NCBI GenBank assembly: GCA_027356675.1
Contig: DAHVXO010000037.1
Coordinates: 1-9,463, forward strand
Source of the DNA: Symbiobacteriaceae bacterium
Lineage (GTDB): Bacteria > Bacillota_E > Symbiobacteriia > Symbiobacteriales > Symbiobacteriaceae
Length of the DNA: 9,463 bases
Direction of reading: 5' to 3'
Positions within the stretch are counted from its first letter, which is position 1, and each line of letters starts with the position of its first letter. The notes beneath the pieces are model-generated. The model was not told the DNA's origin. It was given only the letters and a program-made list of their open reading frames with translations, and did no database searches. Positions 1 to 6,472 of the stretch are shown here, piece after piece. Both the position numbers and the translations under genes were made by a program.

Positions 1-1
1 A

Positions 2-175
2 TGCCACCGAAGCCTCCAGCGTGCTGATATGCAGTGCGTTCCCGGCGACCAGGCGAGCGCCGTTCACGGGTTCATCGCCCGTGGAGATTGCGTTCCCGGT
101 GCCGTACTCGAGCTCTGGTTCGGCCCTGCCGTAGCCGGTCTTCAGCGCGACCTGTTTGTCGGTATCGATTCGATG
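2..175 (-). pseudogene. Open frame fragment without a start, product not recognised
   Basis: On the minus strand 58 codons stay open from a TGA at 176-178 to the left edge of the window. The translation is protein-like (it contains KTGYGRAEPELEYGTG and NGARLVAGNALHISTLEA), and third codon positions are GC-rich, as in the neighbouring genes. No ATG, GTG or TTG lies in this frame near its 5' end; the first GTG is deep inside, and no Shine-Dalgarno sequence is near. An ATG at 195-197 is in another frame, and the in-frame TGA would still block a simple one-base shift near it. It may be the remnant of a gene cut at its 5' end, or the start of a real gene spoiled by a mutation or sequencing error. 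I do not recognise the family. A chance shadow frame remains possible. Confidence 0.3.
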
Positions 176-272
176 TCACTCCTGTCGAGTCGCTCATGCT
201 TGCGTGAAGTAAGGAGGGATAACGCTTCTAGTTCGACAAGATTCGACGAAGCTCCTGCCTCGCCGGGTTGAT

Positions 273-593
273 CTAGAAGGACTTGGGCGCCTGGAAGACC
301 AACGCCACCACTGGCATGTCGCCCTGGTTCGCGATGGCGTGCTGAACACCGGGGCGAGCCAAGGCCGCCTCACCAGGGTTGAGAGTTCGCACCTCGTCGC
401 CGATTTGCACGGTCGCCACGCCCTGCCAGACCACGTAGTATTTGTCGTTGCCGGCGTGGGTGTGCAGCTTCTGGCTCTGCCCGGGAAGCAGGCAATACAC
501 GTCGAGTGCGGAGAGCGGCGTCTCGAACAGGTTGTTCTTCTGGTATTTCTCTGCGGCGAACCGCGTAGCAGCATCAATTGTGTGATAGGACAT
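273..593 (-). CDS. Single-domain cupin protein
   Basis: This is a 106-residue cupin_2-type beta-barrel protein, probably cytoplasmic, with no signal peptide. Cupin motif 1 is visible as PGQSQKLHTHAGNDKYYVVWQG (start of motif at about residue 37), with metal-ligand histidines H44 and H46. Motif 2 is PGVQHAIANQG, with H85 and N89. The usual metal-binding Glu of motif 1 appears to be Lys51, with Asp50 beside it. I chose the ATG at 593 because GAGG lies 8 bases upstream; a GTG at 602 is also in frame but would overlap that site. It follows the small membrane protein gene by 48 bp on the same strand, so the two are probably co-transcribed. Small cupins range from metal-dependent isomerases and dioxygenases to ligand-binding sensors. 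The fold is clear, but the substrate cannot be read from the sequence. Confidence 0.85.
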   Translation of the reverse strand: MSYHTIDAATRFAAEKYQKNNLFETPLSALDVYCLLPGQSQKLHTHAGNDKYYVVWQGVATVQIGDEVRTLNPGEAALARPGVQHAIANQGDMPVVALVFQAPKSF

Positions 594-641
594 ACAGACC
601 ACCTCTTCGGGATGAACTCCCCATATTTGAAGACCGTGTGT

Positions 642-983
642 TCACATTGTGTGGCTTCGCCTGCGCATGAACCAGATCACTGCAAGGGTGATCGTAAGGA
701 GCAAATACACACCCACGCTCAGATCGACAAGAAGTCCGCCGCGCGTGGCAACCGGTCCGCCCCACTTCAGGTAACCCGTGGAGATGAGCCCCAGGACCAC
801 ACCGATCAAGGCCACCGCATCGCTTTCGTTGGCCACCAGGCCGATGGCGGCGATGGCGATCAACCCCAGCCAAAGTAGCAGAGCCAAGCCATCCCCCGCT
901 TGCCGTCGCAGCATGAGGAAGAGACCTATGATTGCGAGGAAGAGCAGAACACCGTAGGTCCCCTTGAACAGTTGCAGTCTCAT
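642..983 (-). CDS. Small four-helix membrane protein, unknown function
   Basis: This 113-residue protein is very hydrophobic. Four membrane segments are seen at about residues 10-25, 32-51, 56-72 and 84-106. Positive residues follow the first helix (LRRQ) and the last (MRRRSH), so both should face the cytoplasm on the positive-inside rule only if the topology is adjusted; the C-terminal RRR is a plausible cytoplasmic anchor. The ATG at 983 is preceded by a G-rich run (GGGGGGTG) 5 bases upstream, a passable ribosome binding site. It is the first gene of a probable two-gene unit with the cupin downstream, and is divergent from the ABC exporter genes. I do not recognise a named family and see no catalytic motif. 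Confidence 0.7.
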   Translation of the reverse strand: MRLQLFKGTYGVLLFLAIIGLFLMLRRQAGDGLALLLWLGLIAIAAIGLVANESDAVALIGVVLGLISTGYLKWGGPVATRGGLLVDLSVGVYLLLTITLAVIWFMRRRSHTM

Positions 984-1235
984 TCAGACACCCCCCGTCT
1001 CACCACAACCCCTGCCGATAGAGTTTCGTGACGGCGCTCAATTTCCTGCCGCATGTCAGATCCTTTCGACTACTATGGAAATCCCCTGCCTGACTCCGGA
1101 ATCGCACTTCAGTCTATCACAGATTGGCGGGAGAGAGCGGTGGAGGAATCAGCCCTGGCTGATGAGAATACTGCTACGCACGCTAGCATCCATCAGTTGC
1201 CAGGGTGCGCAAAACCCGGCTTGGAGGACGGTCAC
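984..1235. other. Divergent intergenic region (about 250 bp), no convincing gene
   Basis: This stretch separates the minus-strand membrane protein gene from the plus-strand ATPase gene and must hold both promoters. The ATPase frame stays open back to an ATG at 1053, which would add 61 residues. That stretch has near-random third codon positions, no Shine-Dalgarno sequence before the ATG and no resemblance to ABC proteins, so I treat it as untranslated. The only structure I find is a 7+2+7 palindrome at 1148-1163. Promoter-like hexamers are present on both strands, but none is good enough to call. Confidence 0.6.
1148..1163. promoter_or_regulatory. Palindrome, possible operator of the ABC exporter operon
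   Basis: ATCAGCC-CT-GGCTGAT is a perfect 7-bp inverted repeat around a 2-bp centre. It lies 72 bp upstream of the GTG start of the ATPase gene and just before a weak -10-like AATACT at 1167-1172. The symmetry and position suit a dimeric repressor site. As RNA it could form only a 6-bp hairpin. No regulator gene is adjacent, so the assignment is inference. Confidence 0.25.
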
Positions 1236-1958
1236 GTGATCGAACTGAACGCTGTGTCCAAAAGCTACGGTGCCGGTACGAAGAAGGCAGTGGACAACCT
1301 TTCCCTCGTCGTCCGCCCGGGCGAGATCTTTGGCTTTCTGGGGCCCAACGGAGCCGGCAAGACCACGACCATCAAAATGATGGTTGGACTCCTACGCCCC
1401 AATTCGGGCAGCGTCAGCATCAACGGGTACGATATCGCCACGCAGCCGCTGGACGCCAAGCGCCAGATCGCTTTTGTCCCCGATACGCCAGAGGTTTACG
1501 ACCGACTGTCGGGCCTGGAGTATCTGAACTTTGTCGGCGATATTTACGGCGTGGTGCCGGCCGAGCGGCGGGCGCGCATCGAGCGACTCGGTGAGACGTT
1601 TGAACTGACCGGCGCCCTGGGCGACCGGATTAGTGGATATTCCCACGGCATGCAGCAGAAGCTGGTGCTAATGGGAGCGCTGCTGCACAACCCGCCGGTC
1701 TGGATTCTGGACGAGCCGATGGTGGGCCTGGATCCCCGGTCCGCCCACCAGCTCAAAGAGTTGATGGCGGAGCATACCCGCCAGGGCAGGACCCTCTTCT
1801 TTTCCACCCACGTCCTCGAGGTGGCGGAAAAGCTGTGTGACCGGGTCGCCATCATCAACAATGGGCGGATTATCGCCCACGGGACCATGGCGGAACTGCG
1901 CCGGGGACAGGCCGGGGAGTCGTTGGAAGAGATCTTCCTGGAGCTGACCGAGTCATGA
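1236..1958 (+). CDS. ABC exporter ATP-binding protein
   Basis: This 240-residue ATPase would energise the membrane permease encoded next to it. All ABC motifs are present: Walker A GPNGAGKTT (residues 36-44), a Q-loop region FVPDTPEVYDRL in which Asp83 takes the place of the usual Gln, a signature YSHGMQ (135-140), Walker B VWILDEP (155-161), D-loop GLDP (164-167) and H-loop STH (His192). The signature SHGM in place of SGGQ is common in ATPases of ABC-2-type exporters. I chose the GTG at 1236 because GGAGG lies 8 bases upstream and the protein then begins right at the first beta strand with the normal family length. The same frame is open to an ATG at 1053, but that extension lacks a ribosome site and coding character. 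The stop overlaps the permease start (ATGA), which implies translational coupling. The substrate is unknown. Confidence 0.93.
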   Translation: MIELNAVSKSYGAGTKKAVDNLSLVVRPGEIFGFLGPNGAGKTTTIKMMVGLLRPNSGSVSINGYDIATQPLDAKRQIAFVPDTPEVYDRLSGLEYLNFVGDIYGVVPAERRARIERLGETFELTGALGDRISGYSHGMQQKLVLMGALLHNPPVWILDEPMVGLDPRSAHQLKELMAEHTRQGRTLFFSTHVLEVAEKLCDRVAIINNGRIIAHGTMAELRRGQAGESLEEIFLELTES

Positions 1959-3625
1959 CGCGCAACATCTGGACCCTGTTGCGCATGAACAGCATCATGT
2001 CCTGGCGGGCCTTTCGGGAAAAGACCGGCAGCGGCCGGCCCCGGTTCGGAATCCTACTCCTGCCCCTGCTAGCGCTGGCATTCTTGCCGCTGCTGATAAC
2101 CGTCACCGGCACGTACATTGCGCTATACGCGGCCGGAAAAGCGCTGGGGCAGGGCGAGGTTTTGCTGGTCCTCGTGATCTCCATCGGCCAACTGGCGTGC
2201 CTCACATTTGGCGTCTTCTACGTGATCTCGGCGTTCTACTACAGCCGCGACTTGCATATCCTCGTGCCGATGCCACTGCGCCCCGGGGAGATCGTGCTGT
2301 CCAAGTTCATCGCCATCCTGCTGGGGGAGTACCTCACCATGACGCCGCTGGTGCTCCCGGGGCTGGCCGTGTACGGGGTTTTTGCCCGGGTGAACGTCCT
2401 CTACATCCCGTTCGCGCTGGTCATCTTCCTCCTGATGCCGGTGATTCCGCTAGTGCTGGCGTCGCTCTTCAGCATAGCCCTCATGCGCATCACCAACCTG
2501 CGGCGGAACCGGGATCTCTGGCGGGTTCTGGGCGCCCTCGCCGGCATCCTGATCGCCTTGGGATTCAACGTCTTCAGCCGCTACAGCAATAAGGGCTCGT
2601 TCGGCCCCACCGCCCAGTCCATGGAGCAGTTGCTGGTGACGCAGAAAGCGCTGTTTGAGTCCCTGGGGAAATACGTGCCCACCAGCATCTGGGCTGCAAA
2701 CGCTCTGCGAGCAGGTGCACCAGGGTTGGGCCTGGGACCGTTCCTGCTGTTCACACTGGTAGCGCTGGCGGCTCTGCTGGCGCTGCTCTGGGTGGCTGAG
2801 AAGCTCTTCTTCAGCGGGCTGATTGGCGGAGATGAGACCCGGGCGCCCAGTCGGGTGCTGAGTCGGGACCAACTGCATCGGGAGGCAGGACAGGCCAGTA
2901 CGCCGCTCTGGGCCCTTGTCCAGCGGGAGATTCGGCTCCTTAACCGGACTCCGTCTTTCTTGATGGCCGGCCTGACGCCATTTCTTGTGATGCCGTTCTT
3001 CATCGCCCTGCCGCTGATTCAAGGCCAGCACATTGGGAAGCTGATGGATGTGTCGGGGCGCTTAGCCCAGTCCCCGCTGGTGCCGGTCATCGGGATGGCG
3101 GCGGTGCTGTTCATGAACTCCATCTCAAATATCCCGCCGACGGCAATCAGCCGGGAGGGGCGCTTCTTCTGGATCAGCCGGTCGCTGCCCGTGGCGCCCA
3201 GGCTACAGATACAGGCCAAGATGCTGCATGCCGGCATCTTCTCCACTTTTTCGGTACTGCTGGTGACCGGGGCCATGCTCTACCTCAGGGTGTTGCAGCC
3301 GCTCGGCCTGGTCTACTTGGTGCTCGGGGCTGTCGCGATCTGCATGACGTCCAACTACAGCGGGATCATCCTCGACCTGATGCATCCCAATCTAAAATGG
3401 ACGGACCCGCAGCAGGCGATGAAGGGCAACCTGAGCGGGCTGTTCAACATGCTGCTGATGCTGGTACTGGGCGTGGTCGGTGCGCTCCTGGCGGTGCTGC
3501 TTTATCTGTTCGCCCGGCCGGTGATGGTACCGGGCCTGATCCTGGCCTTTGGCCTAGCAGGCTTCTTGCTGGCGAAGATAGCCGGGAACTTGGCGGAGAA
3601 GCGGTATCTGGAATATGAGGATTGA
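1955..3625 (+). CDS. ABC exporter permease, 12 predicted membrane helices
   Basis: This 556-residue integral membrane protein is the channel subunit paired with the ATPase just upstream. I count about 12 hydrophobic segments, in two blocks of six: roughly residues 32-60, 68-93, 111-135, 140-170, 190-206 and 250-281, then 336-356, 375-392, 428-445, 448-468, 485-509 and 512-540. A soluble stretch of about 50 residues separates the blocks (283-333). The charged segment YYSRDLHILVPMPLRPGEI (95-113) after helix 2 resembles the conserved cytoplasmic loop of large ABC-2-type permeases and probably contacts the ATPase. The two-block layout suggests that one polypeptide provides both halves of the pathway, so with two ATPase copies it would make a complete exporter. 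It starts at an ATG overlapping the ATPase stop by 4 bp. Substrate is not inferable; lipids, drugs and peptides are all possible. Confidence 0.9.
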   Translation: MTRNIWTLLRMNSIMSWRAFREKTGSGRPRFGILLLPLLALAFLPLLITVTGTYIALYAAGKALGQGEVLLVLVISIGQLACLTFGVFYVISAFYYSRDLHILVPMPLRPGEIVLSKFIAILLGEYLTMTPLVLPGLAVYGVFARVNVLYIPFALVIFLLMPVIPLVLASLFSIALMRITNLRRNRDLWRVLGALAGILIALGFNVFSRYSNKGSFGPTAQSMEQLLVTQKALFESLGKYVPTSIWAANALRAGAPGLGLGPFLLFTLVALAALLALLWVAEKLFFSGLIGGDETRAPSRVLSRDQLHREAGQASTPLWALVQREIRLLNRTPSFLMAGLTPFLVMPFFIALPLIQGQHIGKLMDVSGRLAQSPLVPVIGMAAVLFMNSISNIPPTAISREGRFFWISRSLPVAPRLQIQAKMLHAGIFSTFSVLLVTGAMLYLRVLQPLGLVYLVLGAVAICMTSNYSGIILDLMHPNLKWTDPQQAMKGNLSGLFNMLLMLVLGVVGALLAVLLYLFARPVMVPGLILAFGLAGFLLAKIAGNLAEKRYLEYED

Positions 3626-3643
3626 GTTGAACCCGGAATCACG

Positions 3644-3673
3644 AACGCCACGGGCTTTGGCCCGTGGCGTTTT
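3644..3673 (+). terminator. Rho-independent terminator of the ABC exporter operon
   Basis: AACGCCACGGGC (3644-3655), loop TTTG, then GCCCGTGGCGTT (3660-3671) form a perfect 12-bp GC-rich stem followed by a short T run (TTTT at 3670-3673). It begins 18 bp after the permease stop. On the minus strand the same stem lies 45 bp past the paaG-like gene but is followed by few T residues, so it would end that operon less efficiently. Confidence 0.9.
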
Positions 3674-3715
3674 GCTGTGTCAGCCAGGGCGATGTGGACC
3701 AGGTGCGGGCGGGCC

Positions 3716-4489
3716 TTACCTTCCGGTGAAGTTGGGCTCGCGCTTCTCCAGAAAGGCCTGAATCGCTTCCCGCGCGTCATCCGTGCCGGCGGCTGCATCC
3801 TGGTCGAAGGCCTCGAGCTCAAGGATCTCCTCCAGGCTCTGCTCCATCCCCCGGGTGAACTGCCGCTTGATCCAGCCCATCGACCGGGGCCCCTTCGCCA
3901 GCCGGGCTGCCCATTCGGCTACGGTTGCGGCAAAGCCCTCCTCCGGGACGACCCGGTTGCACAGACCCAGTTCCAACGCCTCCTGTGCGCTCACCTTGTC
4001 ACCAAACAAGGCGAGTTCCATCGCCTTGTGGTAGCCAATGAGGCGAGGCAGCATGTAGGAGGCGCCGGAGTCCGGCACCAGCCCAACCTTCACGAACGCC
4101 TGCAGGAAAGACGCCTTCTCCGATGCGATAACGAGGTCGCACGCCAGGGCCAGGCTGCACCCGGCACCCGCAGCGACACCGTTTACGGCCGCCAGAACGG
4201 GCTTCTCCATGGTGCGAATCCTGGTGACCCACGTGGTGTAGTATTTGCGGACGATGTCGCTGATGGGCCCGGACCCAATGGCTTGCAGGTCCTGACCGGC
4301 GCAGAACCCCCGCCCCTCGCCAGTGATGACCACACAGCGCGCCCCCGGATCCCGCTGGACCTTCTTCAGCGCGTCGATGAACTCTTCGTGCATCTTATCG
4401 TTGAAGCTATTGAGCTTGTCGGGCCGGTTCAACGTGATCGTTGCGACCCCGCCCGCGACCTCATAGCGAATGGTTTCGTAATCGGCCAA
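3716..4489 (-). CDS. paaG: PaaG-like 1,2-epoxyphenylacetyl-CoA isomerase (crotonase family)
   Basis: This 257-residue crotonase most likely converts ring-1,2-epoxyphenylacetyl-CoA to the oxepin form, and may also shift the double bond of dehydroadipyl-CoA, in aerobic phenylacetate breakdown. The crotonase fold is marked by NRPDKLNSFNDKMH (residues 21-34), the oxyanion-hole segment GRGFCAGQDL (59-68) and NGVAAGAG (103-110). The segment VGLVPDSGASYMLPR keeps Asp140, the catalytic acid typical of PaaG. The position where hydratases carry the first Glu is Ser112 in AGAGCSLAL, so a hydratase role is unlikely. The first in-frame start is TTG at 4489; an in-frame TGA lies three codons earlier. The ribosome site GGGGAGGTGA overlaps the end of the upstream gene, with only 6 bp between the genes. 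It is the last gene of the paaX operon. The PaaG identity rests on residue pattern and context. Confidence 0.85.
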   Translation of the reverse strand: MADYETIRYEVAGGVATITLNRPDKLNSFNDKMHEEFIDALKKVQRDPGARCVVITGEGRGFCAGQDLQAIGSGPISDIVRKYYTTWVTRIRTMEKPVLAAVNGVAAGAGCSLALACDLVIASEKASFLQAFVKVGLVPDSGASYMLPRLIGYHKAMELALFGDKVSAQEALELGLCNRVVPEEGFAATVAEWAARLAKGPRSMGWIKRQFTRGMEQSLEEILELEAFDQDAAAGTDDAREAIQAFLEKREPNFTGR

Positions 4490-4495
4490 CCCGGA

Positions 4496-5269
4496 TCACC
4501 TCCCCTTGAATTCGGGACGCCGCTTCGCCACGAAGGCCCGCATGCCCTCGGCCCGGTCCTCGCTGGCGAAGCTGAGGTTGAACAGGAGGCGCTCCTGCGC
4601 TACCCCGTTGGACAGTGACCCTTCGAAGGCCCCCAGAACGGCCTGTTTGGCCAGCCGCAGGGCCACAGGCGACCGGGTGGCGATCTCCGCGCAGAGCTTC
4701 TGCGCCTCGGCCAGGTATGCCTCCACGGGCACCACCCGGCTTACAAGCCCTGCAGTCTTGGCCTCCTGAGCCGTGATGTACCGCCCGCCCAGCACCATCT
4801 CCATGGCGAGCGACTTGCCGACCGCCCGGGTCAGACGCTGGGTGCCACCGGCGCCCGGCAGTGTGCCAAGGTTGATCTCGGGCTGTCCGAACCGGGCCGA
4901 CTCCGACGCCACGATGATGTCGCAGATCATGGCGAGCTCACACCCACCGCCCAGGGCAAAGCCGCTCACGGCGCAGACCAGGGGTTTGCGCACTGCGTAC
5001 ACGGTGTCCCATAGCGCAATGTAGTTGTTGGCGTGCATTTCGATGGCGCCCGCTTCGACCATCTCTTTGATATCGGCGCCGGCAGCGAAGGCCTGCTCGT
5101 TGCCGTGGAGCAAGAGGCAACGGATCTCCGGGTCGGCATCAAAAGCCTGCAGCGCCTCCACAATTTCCTTCATGATCTTGGAATTGAGGGCGTTCAGCGC
5201 CTGCGGCCGGTTCAGTTGGACCCGTCCGATGGCGCCTTCCTTAAAGACCAGGATCTGTTCGTAACTCAC
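4496..5269 (-). CDS. paaF: Enoyl-CoA hydratase, PaaF-like
   Basis: This 257-residue crotonase should hydrate a trans-2-enoyl-CoA. In this operon the likely substrate is 2,3-dehydroadipyl-CoA, as for PaaF in phenylacetate catabolism. Both catalytic glutamates of true hydratases are present: ALGGGCELAM (Glu111) and GQPEINLGTLPGAGGTQRL (Glu131). CoA-binding AFAAGADIKEM and the C-terminal EDRAEGMRAFVAKRRPEFKGR region also fit the family closely. The frame is open to a TTG at 5290, but I chose the GTG at 5269: GGGAGGGG lies directly upstream with correct spacing and the protein then has normal length. It begins 17 bp after the EthD-domain gene. Its own stop codon lies in the ribosome site of paaG, so translation is probably coupled. 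A general fatty-acid hydratase cannot be excluded; the paaX and paaG neighbours favour PaaF. Confidence 0.85.
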   Translation of the reverse strand: MSYEQILVFKEGAIGRVQLNRPQALNALNSKIMKEIVEALQAFDADPEIRCLLLHGNEQAFAAGADIKEMVEAGAIEMHANNYIALWDTVYAVRKPLVCAVSGFALGGGCELAMICDIIVASESARFGQPEINLGTLPGAGGTQRLTRAVGKSLAMEMVLGGRYITAQEAKTAGLVSRVVPVEAYLAEAQKLCAEIATRSPVALRLAKQAVLGAFEGSLSNGVAQERLLFNLSFASEDRAEGMRAFVAKRRPEFKGR

Positions 5270-5286
5270 GCGTACCCCTCCCACTT

Positions 5287-5592
5287 TCAATCCAGGATGA
5301 CCTCGGCGTAATACATCAGAAAAAGGCCCTTAGCGAAGCTGCGCAACTGTTTCCCCGCTTCACCCATCTCTGGGGAATGCAGTGCGGCGTCGAGGGCCTT
5401 GCGGTCATCAAAGTAAAGCTCTGCAATCTGGAAATACTCGGGCATACCCAGAAGTCCCTCGGTGAAGCGGGCGACTTCGGAGCGCCGCAAACCCGGGACC
5501 CGGGCGATTAGCTGCATATGCTCGGCGTACCGGGCATCGAACTCGGCGAGCGGGATCTCTGGCTTGCGGTAGAGCACCACGAGCTTGAACAT
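5287..5592 (-). CDS. EthD-domain protein
   Basis: This 101-residue protein has the EthD pattern: MFKLVVLYRKP at the first strand, then LAEFDARYAEHMQLIARVPGLRR (residues 15-37), which forms the first helix with the conserved YxxxHxxL region, and a C-terminal SFAKGLFLMYYAEVI strand. The family folds as a dimeric alpha/beta (ferredoxin-like) barrel and is cytoplasmic. EthD is known from ethyl tert-butyl ether degradation loci, where it is needed but has no proven reaction; relatives occur in aromatic-catabolism clusters as small isomerases, lactonases or accessory proteins. Its place between paaX and two crotonases suggests a role on a CoA-linked intermediate or as a stabilising partner, which is inference. 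The ATG at 5592 is 3 bp after the paaX stop; a G-rich ribosome site (GGGGGAGG) lies within the end of paaX, 11 bases away. Confidence 0.8.
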   Translation of the reverse strand: MFKLVVLYRKPEIPLAEFDARYAEHMQLIARVPGLRRSEVARFTEGLLGMPEYFQIAELYFDDRKALDAALHSPEMGEAGKQLRSFAKGLFLMYYAEVILD

Positions 5593-5595
5593 GAC

Positions 5596-6450
5596 TTAGT
5601 CTGCCTCCCCCAAAACGGATGGTGTGGTGCCGTCCACCGGCGGCGCACCGGTGGGCTCGAAGACCTCATCCATGAAGCGCCGCGCATTGGGTTCAAGGCG
5701 GCTGTAGTAGGTCTGAAAGAGCCCGCGGGCTTCCGCACCGCGCCAGCCGTCCGGCAGCAGTTCCCGGGGCAGCATCGGGTCCACGAAGAGGAACTTGCGG
5801 TAATCGTGGACCAGTTCGATCATCGCGACGAAACAATGGTCGTCAGCCATCTGCACCGGGTCGCACGCGGCCATGCGCGGTGCCCAGTGATCGATGAAGC
5901 GGTCGTAGCTGGATTGGATCGCATCCAGGTCCCAGCAGCGCCGGACCAGGTCCGGGGCGCTGCCCGGCCCCACGTGCCGGGAGACGAAAGTGGTCACGTA
6001 GGGCTCTATACCGTATCGGGCCACCAGCTCGGCCATCGCCTCCTCCAGCGGATTCGGCGAAATCCAGGTGCCGGTGGCCAGCGGGCCGAAACCGGTCCAG
6101 GTGAGCTCCTTGCGCAGGTCATCGCGCCGGCCCCGCAGGGATTCGGGGATCGAGTAGGTCAGGATGCGCCACTGCCCGTCCCAGGGCAGTTCCACCGGGT
6201 TGTAAACACGGCGTGACGCCTCCACGATGCGCCGCTCGCCCCGGGGCGTCAGGGAATAGCAACTGCGTGCCGCGACGCGTCTCGATTTCAGCCAGCCCTC
6301 ACGGGACATGCGCGACAACGCCTGCCGCAGGGTGGGCTCGCGAATGCCGAACTTGGATAGGTAGCAGGCGAGGGTGCTAGTCCACACCTCGCCGCCCACA
6401 TGCTGAATATAGTCGCCCCACAGGTCGAATAGGAGTGAACGGGCACGCAT
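5596..6450 (-). CDS. paaX: PaaX-family transcriptional regulator
   Basis: This 284-residue regulator is probably a repressor released by phenylacetyl-CoA. The N-terminal winged helix covers about residues 1-82: SLLFDLWGDYIQHVGGEVW, then the recognition region REPTLRQALSRMSREGWL (37-54) and RRVAARSCYSLTPRG. The middle part (about 90-180, WRILTYSIPESLRGRRDDLRK onward) corresponds to the Cas2-like domain of the family, and the rest (about 180-265) to the PaaX C-terminal helical domain. Family members are around 280-320 residues. I chose the ATG at 6450 because AGGTGA lies 4 bases upstream. An in-frame ATG at 6474 has no ribosome site and would lie at or before the predicted transcription start. 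It is the first gene of a four-gene operon, so it probably regulates its own transcription and that of the catabolic genes. Confidence 0.9.
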   Translation of the reverse strand: MRARSLLFDLWGDYIQHVGGEVWTSTLACYLSKFGIREPTLRQALSRMSREGWLKSRRVAARSCYSLTPRGERRIVEASRRVYNPVELPWDGQWRILTYSIPESLRGRRDDLRKELTWTGFGPLATGTWISPNPLEEAMAELVARYGIEPYVTTFVSRHVGPGSAPDLVRRCWDLDAIQSSYDRFIDHWAPRMAACDPVQMADDHCFVAMIELVHDYRKFLFVDPMLPRELLPDGWRGAEARGLFQTYYSRLEPNARRFMDEVFEPTGAPPVDGTTPSVLGEAD

Positions 6451-6472
6451 GGCCTCACCTGCCGCGTTTCGC

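Noticed and set aside
204..222. AAGGAGGG on the plus strand as a ribosome site for a plus-strand gene
   Set aside because: No start codon with an open frame follows at a usable distance.
225..279. Terminator after the cupin gene from CTTCTAG/CTAGAAG
   Set aside because: The complementary arms are only 7 bp, 41 bases apart, and no T run follows.
1053..1235. N-terminal 61-residue extension of the ABC ATPase
   Set aside because: There is no ribosome site before ATG 1053, third codon positions are not GC-biased, and GTG 1236 has a well-placed GGAGG and gives a normal-length ATPase.
984..1235. T-box or other riboswitch before the ABC operon
   Set aside because: No T-box consensus, no terminator/antiterminator pair and no conserved riboswitch core could be found.
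3677..4618. Long plus-strand open frame (313 codons) across the paaG region
   Set aside because: It is the antisense shadow of two clear crotonase genes; its translation is rich in Arg, Pro and Gly with no domain.
5518..6216. 232-codon plus-strand frame opposite paaX
   Set aside because: It lies wholly within paaX and the EthD gene in antisense, and has no family features.
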